Below, one piece after another: positions 1-10,619 of a DNA stretch of 64,000 bases. Position 1 is the stretch's first letter. Every line of letters starts with the position of its first letter. Made by a program: the position numbers and the translations under genes. Under the pieces are notes generated by a model. That model was not told the DNA's origin. It saw nothing but the letters and a program-made list of their open reading frames with translations, and did no database searches. This DNA is from Opisthorchis felineus (lineage: Eukaryota; Platyhelminthes; Trematoda; Opisthorchiida; Opisthorchiidae): the NCBI GenBank assembly GCA_004794785.1, contig SJOL01007640.1, positions 454,132 through 518,131 on the forward strand. The letters are read 5' to 3'.

Positions 1-3000
1 CGGAGAAGTAGAGAAGCCACACACTTAATGGGTGGCAGCTACAATGTGAACCCATCATAAATTTATGGCCATCATTATATCTGTGTCTATAGAAAAGCAC
101 GGAAGTAGCAGACAAGTACTTCGTTCTCTGTCGATCATAGAACATGGTTGCTGGGCACATTTTCTCGATCCGGGTAGTCGGCTGCAGCCTCTATTTCGAA
201 CAGACAAGTGTAGGACGCTCTTGGACTAACCCGGCACTCCACCCTAGCCGATGTGCAGTTTGGCTATTTTCGCTGAGTATCTAGTGTTGCCTACAACGTA
301 TTCATAGTATTCCAATAGCTTACTGTGAGCTGAATTCAGCACAGTCCAACGTTGTATACCCAGAGGCAATGTTCTCACACTGGCCGGCATTCTTTCTAAT
401 CCGGCTTACGTGTGGTATATTTGTCATATTCAAAGCAGTAACACTGACCCAACTGTTCTCTGTAGCATCACGCTAGCAATTAGTAAACGATGATCAACAC
501 GTCTGCAGCAATGGAGCAAGAGCTTTGTTTGTTCTGAGCAAATAGGGGATTTCTGAACAGGTTTCTGTGAGGTACTGCTTTCGCAAATTTAACTGGTGGA
601 TTACTTGGATACACAATTTCAGGGGGTAATTAACTGGATAAAATTGAGGGATAATTTCCGATTCATGTACTTTGATTCAAACCTGTAAATTGTCAGGCGC
701 TAGGATTTGACCGAAATCCACCTACCACTGAAATAGAAAACCCTGGTGGTTTTTCGAGATATATACACTATAAACCAGTATTTAAAACAACGTTACAAAT
801 AGTTTGTTTATAGCTTAGCATGTCGTGCATTATATGATCAATAAGAGCGGTTTAATCAATATACCGAGTGTAAATGAATAGGTTTTACTATCATGAAGCA
901 ATATCTTCAACCAGTCAGTTACTTGGTTACAGTGAACAAAACGCAATAAGCTGACCAGCTATAATGTGGGCATGTCCATGTCGAATAATGCGGATTAGCT
1001 AGGACAGAAAAGTGAATAACGTTGGAATTACGAAAGGTAATCTCTGGGGATTTGAGATTAGATTTGAGCTTTCAACCACAATATCCCTAGCTTAAGGATT
1101 ATTTGGAACTAGACGCTACAAATCCAGTGGCCGGTTGCTTTTTGTGTCAAGCGACCACGTCACACCGTCAGCGACAATTTGTGACATGAAGTTATAACAA
1201 TCCAGTTGGACTGTTTGTCTTAATTCTTCTCTGTGGCGTACAGGTCCTTTGAACACAACATTGGGAAAATTCCATATGACTTCTATTTCAAAATCCCAAC
1301 CAAAATACCACTTTTTTCTCAGTTTCTGAAGACACGGCAACCCGCTCATTTATTAGCTTTATGCAGTCAAATGTTCATTTGTCTGTTACTTGTTAGTTGA
1401 CCAATGTCTCTTGAAGATTCCCAACCCCGCCAGTGAACTGAATGTTCTGCACTCGGAGTACTTTTCGAACTTGGGCGTGAATGTGTGTCTTCTCGTGAAG
1501 CTGACACACAACTTGAGATAACGAGAACGTTCTGACCTGCGTAAAAGCCTTCAAGTAACTGACATTCTTTGCTTAGCCGTAAGAGCTGGAAACTGTCGAA
1601 AAATAGGCGCACAACCAGAAATAACAGACATGTTCGCCTCTTCTAGTTTTGGGCACGTTGAATGCACGTAAGTCTCCTTAAAGCTCATAAACAGCCCATT
1701 TCCTTATTTTAAAAATTATTTAATAAAAAACGATGAAAATGTTCCACAACCCGAGGGTCTTGGTATGGTTTGTAACTGTTGACCAGAAGACTACTAAACC
1801 GCTTGCCGACCGTTGCAATTACTTGGCAAACGTGTCGTCAACAGCCCAGGATATGCCATCAGTGTGTACATCCATCAAGTTGAATAATACACGATATTTT
1901 CTGCACTTGCGAAGAATGCGCTACAGAAATGAAAGAGCACAGTTGAAATAAACAGAAACAAAATAACGAAGTTGCGTTTGTAGTTAGATATTGCTACTTT
2001 AGGAACTTAAATGAAAGTGGCTTTTATAATGGAACACTCTGGCAAAACAGATGCAACTAAATAGATGGGCTGATACGCATAAAATGCAGGTGATAATTTA
2101 CCGAAAGCGGTGGATTCGGATGAAGCTAGAATATCTGATAACGCCCCAGAGTCATCTGTGTCTATTCGTTTACCCTGTGAGAGCTGATATTCGCTAGCGC
2201 AGTCCAACCGATCTTGCCAAAAGCGACTATTCCTTTTATGTTGCCTTATTAATAGGCCATTCTGATAGCAAATGTAATTAGTTTTTTAAATACTCCACTG
2301 AACCAATTTGCTTTTGTTTTTATTACGGATTATCAGAAGTTGACAACTGGTCCTTTTGGCTGTAAATTCATTGGCGTTACAGGGGTAAACTACAAAAAAA
2401 TATTCCAGTCTGTCTGTCAATATTTACCGGTTGAAGCGTCTATTTGCTTATTACAACAGGGACACCGAACTTTATATCTATGAGAGTTTTAGAATGAACA
2501 ACATTTCTGAGATGCTCAGTTTAGTTTAATTTAATAATTGATTACAGTCTTACCAGTCTTTTACCATATTTTCATCAAACCTATAATATCCAATGTACAT
2601 TTCAGAATACATATTTTAGGAGTGAGATTATGAATGTTGCTTTGAATTTTACGCTCAAATTGTTGCATAATTTGACACAATTAACGTTGGAGACATACAA
2701 GGTGCATAAATTCACACATTTTGACACTCTTCTCATGGAGAGATATGGGATTGGTGAACTTATGCAAGCTGTGTCCTTTTTTCCTAGGAAATCTTCTTCG
2801 AGCTACAAATCTGTCCTGTTTACCTAGTGATAACCCACGCACTCAATTCAAGGGCTTCGATTAGAACTCTCTTGAGTAGCTAACTCTCAAAAACGTTCGC
2901 TCTGCCGGATACTATTTCTTGGGTGAGGCAACCAGGAATGGGGGAATTTTGGTCAGTTTATGTCAGAGGGTCACAAAAGTTAGTCAGTGTCACTATCAAT

Positions 3001-6000
3001 GTTTGGTTGTCACAATCGCTTAGGCCCAAATTAATGATTTTGGTTGTACCAGCTTCACAAAGGGTCTAAAGCAAAAGCTGGCTTGTTACATTTTATTATT
3101 TCCAAAGAGTCTAGAAAGCACTACAACCAATAACAAGTTAATTTCCAATGAGTTGGCGATTTGTATAGGTATTGACAGCTTGGGTGAGTTTACTGGCTGT
3201 TGATGAAGCGGTGGGTAGTCCTTTCGTTAGGCTTGGCAACCAGCTTGTAAAAGTTTCGCTGCCACGCGGAGAAAAGTAGTCACTTTGCTGATGGATGCGT
3301 GAATCTCCAAATTTTAATTGCGCTTGTACAGCTCCTGAAGTGTATTTAAAAGCTGCGACGTGATTAGCCGCATGAAGATTGGTGGTTGGCAATTTGATTG
3401 GTCCGAACCAATACAAATTCCAATTCGATTAGACCACTTACGCACTAGTCAATTCCTAAACAACCTATCATAATACTGCTGCTCTTTAGAAGCTACATAA
3501 ACACAAGCAGGCGTTGACTAATTACGCAAGTCATCGCTCACTGACAGTAATTCCTCGCGAGCACATCATCAAGCTTGGCTAAGAGATCAAGAGCCGACAG
3601 CTTTCCATGGACAGACAACAATGGATGTTGATGATCTCCTCGGTGCGACGAAATGCCTTTAACTTCGAGATGTGTCGTCTAATACACAAAACTAGTTGCA
3701 GCCGCTGAGCTCCTGTTTAACTACTTTGAAAGTAAGGTGACAGTGTTTGGGCTAGTCAGAACATGAGCGCAGGGCACATGCAGACAGACTTGTTCACAAC
3801 TCTACTCTATCACAACTCTCAGTTGTAAGCCCACAGGTCTAACTAGGTTCCTATTAAAGATCGGATACATACCAAATCCGAAATAGCTCGTGCAATAACG
3901 GTAGTACAGCTTTAGCTCAAAACCCTTAATGTACAAGATTTAGCGGTGGAGTTCCGACATATCCACGTAATCATCTAGAAAGATTCAATGTGTATTCCGT
4001 TTCAACTGTAATACTTGTTGGGTGAACCCCCTTAATTGGTTGTTTGAATGGGCTTTGCGGTCGGTGAGGCGCGTTCTGTGCGCTCTCCACGCTTGAAGGT
4101 TACAGGTAGTGCCCTAACGGTCGTTCCGCAGCCGATCTGTTTGAAAATTTATCTGTTGGAACTAAACTTCACGGCAAAAGCACAAGGGGGCAAAATGTTT
4201 CTGGGATCTGGTACATGCACTGACACCAGCAGTTATTGGTCGCATTCACAGAGGAAGCTGATAGTTCTTGGCGATTGCACATTAAGGAAAAGATAGTAAA
4301 AATCAACAAAACGCATCAGCTTACACTTTGGATTTATATTGGTCAGAGATGTAACGAAGGCCGAAAAAGTACGCAAGATACTTTTTGCAAACTCCTGATG
4401 TGCCAACCAACTAATTTGGACTTTTTGATTTGCATGGTATGTCAAGGTGAGCATGTCCAATATGGGTACAGTGAATGATTTTCTCCGTAAATTTACAGCG
4501 GTTATTAGTGGTGAGATGTTGAAGTCCACAGATTTAATAAAACCGCTAGCTATGCAAGGCAATTGGAAGGACGTTCTCCGTTGCCACGCCCTGTTCAGAG
4601 TTCACAAGTCTGAACGATGATTTGGCTGTCCCAGGAGCGCATTTCAGTCGGTGGATAAAAAGTGATCTAGTCCGGTTCAATTTAATAGAGAGTTACTAAA
4701 CAGTTTAAGCCTGACCGACACTGATTATTGATAAAACACAACGCATTTTAATTCGTCTATGTTCTGGTTATACTGGCAGAAGTTTGCGGAATTTCATCCG
4801 CCAACTGGTTTGCGATGACTGCGTTCATAATCGCCAGAAACAAAACACACAGACGCTTGATCTCTCTTGGTCTAGCTCATTCATTAGCATGCAAGCACGC
4901 AAATCTCACTATAGATTTAATACTGGTATGCCAATTCATTCTAGAAGCCACTGTGGCTCACACTGTCACCACAGTAAAAGCATGTAATTTCAACCAAGAG
5001 AAAGTTTTATGCTATATTTCAGTGTTTTTTCAATCGGTTGCCCTAAGAACAGATAAATAAAATAAGTGCAGCGAGTAAAAATTAACAATTTAAGCTGTTA
5101 CTTTTGCGACTCTTAATGCCCTGGGATGTTAGGTTATGGTAAAAAAAATTGCGCATATATCAAAAAAATGATCTTAGACGACATTCGTAAGCAAACGGCA
5201 AACTTACTTAGAAGGTAATTTTGTAAACCCACTGACACATTGTACGGTGTTCGTACTCATCGATAGGAGACTCCAATACACTGACGTGTTAGAGATGCAT
5301 GGTTATGATCTGAAGTACCAACTACCCAACTGGCTAGCTTGTGCTAGACAGGGTAATGCACATCCGGAAAAGATATCAGGGCACCTTTACGTAATTCTGG
5401 TTCTCTCAACTTTAGTGTTGTTTTCACTTCGGTTTCAAGAGTTTAAAGTTTGTTCTAGTGTTTCGTTGGAGATAACATAATTTGTTATTAAGGTACGCGA
5501 TTCCCACCACATTCACAATACTGAACTAAAACTGCGACCACTCTTCTGGCAAAATCAGTTTGTACTGTTAGATTGTTGGCTATCTTTCGAACGCTTTCCA
5601 CAAACCACGGTGAATGATCTTTCCTCCAGCTCAAAACATTAAACCGTAATATTAGTCACATGGTTAGTCCCTTATCCCGCATCTTGGAGCATCAATTTTG
5701 ACATGATTATGGGGATAAAAGCTGGTAGAATATGTCCGCAAATATAGCTTTCAGTAATACGCCATTCCCAGGCGACGCAAGAGTTTTATTGTCTGAGTTT
5801 TTGTGTTAAAACAATAAGTTGTTGCACACCTGGCTTTAAGTTGATTCACATACTGGCATTTTCAGGGATGCTGAAATTGGAGGTAGTTGACTTAGGGTGC
5901 TTAATCTTTGTCAGAATATAATATAATTGTTCCCCAAATGACGTTTTGTGGATCACGCAATTTTATTTTCACCTAATGAAGTTTACTTACAAGAGCATGC

Positions 6001-6600
6001 TCCAAGGCAGTCTAAAAAATTCATGTGCCTTGCTTTTTCTCAGTTACACAGTGTCAAGAAGCACGATAGAAGAGTGCGTCATGTATGAACTGTGCTGCGG
6101 CCAATATTACCCGTTGCCAAACATGTTTGCATCAATCGTTACTCACAAACAAACTTCATTTGAGTGAGTATAAAAGGTCTCCAAGCTAATGGACAGGCTC
6201 GCCTAACCGATCAACAGCCACTTGATCAATTACCAGTAAACCCGCCGGAGCCTCCAGTAATGCAATTCATTTCCAAGCATGTTCCTTATTCGCAGGTCGA
6301 AATATCTGTCTGTGGTAGCCGAATGAAGTCCAGCTCGTAGTTTCTCACTGGTGAAGGCGAAACGCCTGAACATTCTGAATTTGTATCAGATAACTATTTG
6401 TGTAGTGCTCCACAGATTCAGTGGAATCTGCTTAAAGCAACGCTACATCAGGCTGGTGTCTGTTCATTTCTAGGAAATTATAGGTACTGTGTGCGTTTAT
6501 ATGCACGTAAAGAAATGGTGTCGGAAAAGGTTTCTTACCATCTGGCCGTGAAGGCTGTGGATGGTCTTTCTATCTAATGATGCGCAATCTCAGTGCTACA
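1..6600. other. Non-coding stretch, no gene recognised
   Basis: No reading frame here exceeds about 110 codons and none resembles a known protein family. The open frames at 3138-3416 (minus), 4048-4296 (plus) and 4233-4562 (minus) have no recognisable domain, and the last overlaps plus-strand frames. The base composition is AT-rich with no clear simple-sequence array. Short exons of a long-intron gene could be hidden here and would not be visible by eye. Confidence 0.6.
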
Positions 6601-6611
6601 ACCCTTTATAT

Positions 6612-6617
6612 TTTATT
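6612..6617 (-). promoter_or_regulatory. Possible poly(A) signal of the protocadherin gene
   Basis: The plus strand reads TTTATT, which is AATAAA on the minus strand, about 194 bases beyond the protocadherin stop codon. The position fits a short 3' untranslated region. The hexamer is common by chance in AT-rich DNA, so this is an inference from position only. Confidence 0.4.
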
Positions 6618-6810
6618 GCGGTTGAGGGATGTAAGCTCAAAACGTGTGGTTTAAAATTGTCCTGGGGAGGAAAATAAATCTTCCAAATGAAGCAGGAAAA
6701 GAATCATTTACCTTATCTCTGCCGTTGAAGTTCTGAGTAGTTTCCACAACACCGAACAAGTAAAAAATGTACGTCTTTTGTTTCCACTTATAATCGGCAA
6801 CACTCGATTG

Positions 6811-9800
6811 TCAAGGACTGTAAACTGGTCGCCGGTTTTCTTCCTTGGGGGAGTCATACCGTAAGTCGTCTGTCATTACTCCTTTGATAGGAGCTGTGCT
6901 TCCGGAAGTTGATGGTGAATGTAGGTTGTGGCACCAAGAAGAAGGAATGAAATCGGGCTGTACATGACACACAGGTACAACGGACGTGAATAGGTTTTCC
7001 ATCTTTAAGTACGTTGCTTGATTAGATTCCGTCTGTATGTTTGTCACACAAGCTGCCACTGGATAGTCCGTTGAGGAAATGGCCAACAACTGCACCGGAA
7101 TCGGTTTTGAAAATTCGACAAATGAGTTAGCTGGAACATATTCCACCGATTTACACGCCTCAAGAGAGGTTTTTTGAGTCACATTAAGAGTTGATTGAGG
7201 AAAAACTACTTGAGGTGGGCTAGGACAACAATGAATTATACCGGGTTTGTAATTACAGGTACTGTATCTATCTTGAGGAAGCGGATTCTGGTTTACACAT
7301 GCATCGGCTCCTGTAGCCGACGGAGAAGATAATGAATCGTGTGCACTTTGGTTTTGAGTACAAGAATAGGGCAACATTTCGGAATCAGAAGTGGCATACT
7401 CGATATTGTGCGGACTAGTTATCGATCGCAAATCTCTTAGTTCCATCTGATCCAAAATACGATCAGTTTTTGTGGGATAAACGCGATCCTTTTTCGCACT
7501 GCTCCGACGCTGTCTCCTCAAGCCCAGCATTGCGAAGGCCAATGTAATGCAAAATACCAGCAGCGCTCCGCAGCCGATTCCACCGGCTATCAAAGGCATA
7601 GTACTCTCCTGCCTCGTACTGTTTCCCTTGCTGAGTACTGCCAATGAAGTGCTTGATCGAATTTTTTTTGCAATCCAATTTTTTGGATTTTGATGTAGTT
7701 TCAACAGCACTTCCTTGCTGACATCATCACCATCTTCTGCCAGATAAATGACCAATTTAGATATACTGTTTCGTGCAGGATATCCATGATCTGTAGCTTT
7801 AAGCCAGACATCTAAAAATCCGACAGGAAGGTTGCGCATCGATTGACGAACTTTAATCACTCCGGTTTGGGGATTCACATCGAGCAGATTTTTGGCGATT
7901 AAGCAGGCCAAAGTCAAATCTGAATCGTTGTTTACAGAAATATGGTCACTGTGACTGTTCCCATGAGACAGGAACTCATATGTCAAACGTCCGTTATGCT
8001 TCGGATCGTCCAGATCAATGGCGTGTATCCTTGTTAGTGTCTGGTTGAACAGAGTGGTGGATTTTCTTACAGATATAAGGTAGTCTGATGTGGTGGGGAA
8101 TTGCCATTTCGGCGAGTGATCGTTTATATCTTTAAGCACAATCCTAACGGAAGTGTAGGAAGTCAGACGTGGTTCAACAAGGTCATGTACACCAACCAGT
8201 ACATCAATCAGGGATGTTGCTTCTCTGTCTAACCGACGTCTGCTCCAAATCGTCCCATCAGTGGAAACGATAAGTTCCACCATGCTTTTATTATCTTGCG
8301 CAACACTTCGTGACTGCGAAATGTATTCCGAATCAAATGACCTTGGTAATACCTCCACAAGAAAAAAACGCACTTGGCCATTCATGTTAGAATCGGCATC
8401 ACTGGCTTGTAGTTTTGCAATGCTGCTATTCAGCGGACTTTCCTCTTCTATCTCAGTCAAACGTATTCCATCAAAATGGACGTTTCTTGAATAGATTGGT
8501 CTCAAATACGTACCGGTATTGACTAACGGTGGCGCAGTGAAACGTGGAGCATGATCGTTAACGTCTGTTACAGAGACGTTCACAGTCACATTCACGCGAA
8601 ATGAATCGTTTCTGGAGGCATTCTCGTAAATAATGATATGAACGTAGTCCATCAATTCTGCTTCATAATCGTAAGGTATTTTCACGAAAACCTGCCCCGA
8701 TGTGTTGTTGATGTTAAGGTGCCTACTTTCCCTTCCAACAACCTCAAATCTTGGTTGAGAAAACACGTCTTGATCACTTACAGCGAACAACATCACTGTA
8801 GACCCGGGAAGTAGGTTTTCCAGGATTTCCACGTGTACCGACACACTGGTCTTAGACGTGTTCTGGGTTGTCAAAGAACTCGCTCCTTCCACATCTGTAA
8901 TCATCACTTCTGGTAGAAATTCATCAACGTCTATCAAAAACACAACTATGGGAATTCTGCCAGTCATTTTAGGAAACCCATGGTCACTGCACGTAATATT
9001 CAACTTGAGTAAAGCAGCAATTCGTAGTGTTTGATCACCCAGACTAGATGAGATTGGTGAAGCGTCCTTCAGAATGCTCTCGGCGTCCAGCGGCTCCTTA
9101 AGCATAAGTCGGTACAATGATGTTGACTCTGTGAGTTTACTCACTAAATTCAACTCAAATGAAAGACGTGGCAAACGATAATGTTTATCCATCTTATCGG
9201 ACCATTGCCAACTGCAGACAACGCGAGCATTTTCTCCCAAATCGCGATCAGTAACTGAAAAATATGCTAGTGTTACAGGGGGTAAAATTGTCTCAGGAAT
9301 TTGGATGAAGACATATTGGGACTTATCAGTTAACCACTCGTCCAATTGGGATGCTAAAACCCTTGGTGTGTACTGATTAGTTTCATCTGATTTTTGATGT
9401 GCGATAATGGGCGCATGGTTATTCGTATCGAGAACGTGGACGAACACGGAGGCTTGAGAAGCTCCCTCCGAAGATCTTTGTTTTTCTTTGACCCCTTGGA
9501 TGTTACCTGCCTGTTCGTTGGTCGCTAACACATTGATCTGATACAGACCAGGAGACGGGAATGGTTTCCGCAAATGAACAACACCGGTTTCCGAATCAAC
9601 TGAGAACAGTTCTTGATTCCGCTTCTCCGGTAAGAGTTTGTAATACACCTTGTTGAATGGAGGCGAGTCAGCATCATATGCTTCCAAAGTGATTATCTGG
9701 TAATCGACCGGTGTAGTTTCTTTTAGAAGTACGGAATAGTTTCTTTGTCTAAAAATTGGAGTTTCATCATTTATATTACGAACAGCAATGTGAATTGTTT

Positions 9801-10566
9801 GACTGGTACAATGGACAGGAGTATTCTGAATCGGATATTTTGCGTGCAACCATTCACGATCTCCATCACATGCCGTTAGGTTTAAGTGAAATTCTTTGAC
9901 TGTCTCGTAATCCAGCCTTTTGTTGACCAGAAGATACAAATCCCTCCGGCCCAAATTTGTATCACTTTCATCCACTAGGCGAAAATATTCCGAGGGCGGG
10001 TCGAGATAATGTATCACAGTTTGCTGTCCGCCCTTATCCGCGTCGTAGGCCGCATTTAAATGAAACTTGGTTTGTCCAGGTTCACTTGACTCATCAACAA
10101 CTAGTTCCTGTATATTGAAATGAGGGTTGGAGTTGGGAAATGTTGGTGGATTGTCATTCAAATCAAGCACAATAATATTAATTTTGATTAGTTGTCGATT
10201 GTTTACCGATGCCAATAAGTTAATACCACAAGTGGGGGTATTGTTCCGTTGCCTGATTCGAGGATGATGGGGACAAATCCTTTCCCGGTCCAGTCCTAGT
10301 AATGCTTCCTCAGTTGTGAACAGTTCACCTCTTTGCCGATCCAACCGGAACCAGTCTAGCCACGAAGCTTCAACTGCCTCCAAACGCAGAGTGCGTATGT
10401 GCTCTGATGGCTGTGCGACATCAAAAATGTTTCCAACCAGGGTATTCGCTTTTGGATGCTCGATAAGTTTGAATGTCACTTCCGAAATTTGGGCTGAAGT
10501 ATGTGTGTACATTGTGTCAATCACCAATAGAATGAATGCTTTGAACCGCACTGATTCAGGTTGCAT
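6811..10566 (-). CDS. Protocadherin-like cell-adhesion receptor, single open frame
   Basis: Calcium-dependent adhesion receptor of the cadherin superfamily, 1251 residues, expected at the cell surface. An N-terminal hydrophobic stretch (about 9-18) ending near THTSA is a weak signal peptide. About seven cadherin repeats follow: roughly 26-143, 148-272, 276-388, 417-554, 574-677, 700-823 and 828-945. Linker motifs are visible as DLNDNPP (135), NINDETP (264), DTNNHAP (380), DVDEFLP (546), DVNDHAP (668) and DINDHSP (813), with LDYE, LDAE and LDRE boxes between. Repeat 1 has the protocadherin-style LDRE followed by a Cys pair (98, 113). Many N-glycosylation sequons are present. One membrane helix lies at about 991-1013, followed by basic LRRQRRSS, then a Ser/Pro/Tyr-rich tail without a recognised catenin-binding domain. 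The ATG is preceded in frame by a TGA 15 codons upstream, so the frame starts here or just after a splice acceptor. The ligand and orthologue are not assignable. Confidence 0.95.
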   Translation of the reverse strand: MQPESVRFKAFILLVIDTMYTHTSAQISEVTFKLIEHPKANTLVGNIFDVAQPSEHIRTLRLEAVEASWLDWFRLDRQRGELFTTEEALLGLDRERICPHHPRIRQRNNTPTCGINLLASVNNRQLIKINIIVLDLNDNPPTFPNSNPHFNIQELVVDESSEPGQTKFHLNAAYDADKGGQQTVIHYLDPPSEYFRLVDESDTNLGRRDLYLLVNKRLDYETVKEFHLNLTACDGDREWLHAKYPIQNTPVHCTSQTIHIAVRNINDETPIFRQRNYSVLLKETTPVDYQIITLEAYDADSPPFNKVYYKLLPEKRNQELFSVDSETGVVHLRKPFPSPGLYQINVLATNEQAGNIQGVKEKQRSSEGASQASVFVHVLDTNNHAPIIAHQKSDETNQYTPRVLASQLDEWLTDKSQYVFIQIPETILPPVTLAYFSVTDRDLGENARVVCSWQWSDKMDKHYRLPRLSFELNLVSKLTESTSLYRLMLKEPLDAESILKDASPISSSLGDQTLRIAALLKLNITCSDHGFPKMTGRIPIVVFLIDVDEFLPEVMITDVEGASSLTTQNTSKTSVSVHVEILENLLPGSTVMLFAVSDQDVFSQPRFEVVGRESRHLNINNTSGQVFVKIPYDYEAELMDYVHIIIYENASRNDSFRVNVTVNVSVTDVNDHAPRFTAPPLVNTGTYLRPIYSRNVHFDGIRLTEIEEESPLNSSIAKLQASDADSNMNGQVRFFLVEVLPRSFDSEYISQSRSVAQDNKSMVELIVSTDGTIWSRRRLDREATSLIDVLVGVHDLVEPRLTSYTSVRIVLKDINDHSPKWQFPTTSDYLISVRKSTTLFNQTLTRIHAIDLDDPKHNGRLTYEFLSHGNSHSDHISVNNDSDLTLACLIAKNLLDVNPQTGVIKVRQSMRNLPVGFLDVWLKATDHGYPARNSISKLVIYLAEDGDDVSKEVLLKLHQNPKNWIAKKIRSSTSLAVLSKGNSTRQESTMPLIAGGIGCGALLVFCITLAFAMLGLRRQRRSSAKKDRVYPTKTDRILDQMELRDLRSITSPHNIEYATSDSEMLPYSCTQNQSAHDSLSSPSATGADACVNQNPLPQDRYSTCNYKPGIIHCCPSPPQVVFPQSTLNVTQKTSLEACKSVEYVPANSFVEFSKPIPVQLLAISSTDYPVAACVTNIQTESNQATYLKMENLFTSVVPVCHVQPDFIPSSWCHNLHSPSTSGSTAPIKGVMTDDLRYDSPKEENRRPVYSP

Positions 10567-10584
10567 ATGTATCGAACAGGCTGT

Positions 10585-10586
10585 CT
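10585..10586 (-). promoter_or_regulatory. Candidate 3' splice (or trans-splice) acceptor
   Basis: Reading minus, GACCTTTCTAAG precedes ACAGCC, placing an AG after a short pyrimidine-rich run 18 bases before the protocadherin ATG. Flukes use both cis-introns in the 5' untranslated region and spliced-leader trans-splicing, so a receptor transcript could begin here. The tract is weak and the call rests on position. Confidence 0.3.
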
Positions 10587-10619
10587 TAGAAAGGTCATAA
10601 AAATCGCTTCATGATGATG

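Noticed and set aside
8261..8494. Plus-strand frame inside the protocadherin gene
   Set aside because: It is antisense to a well-supported coding sequence and has no features of its own.
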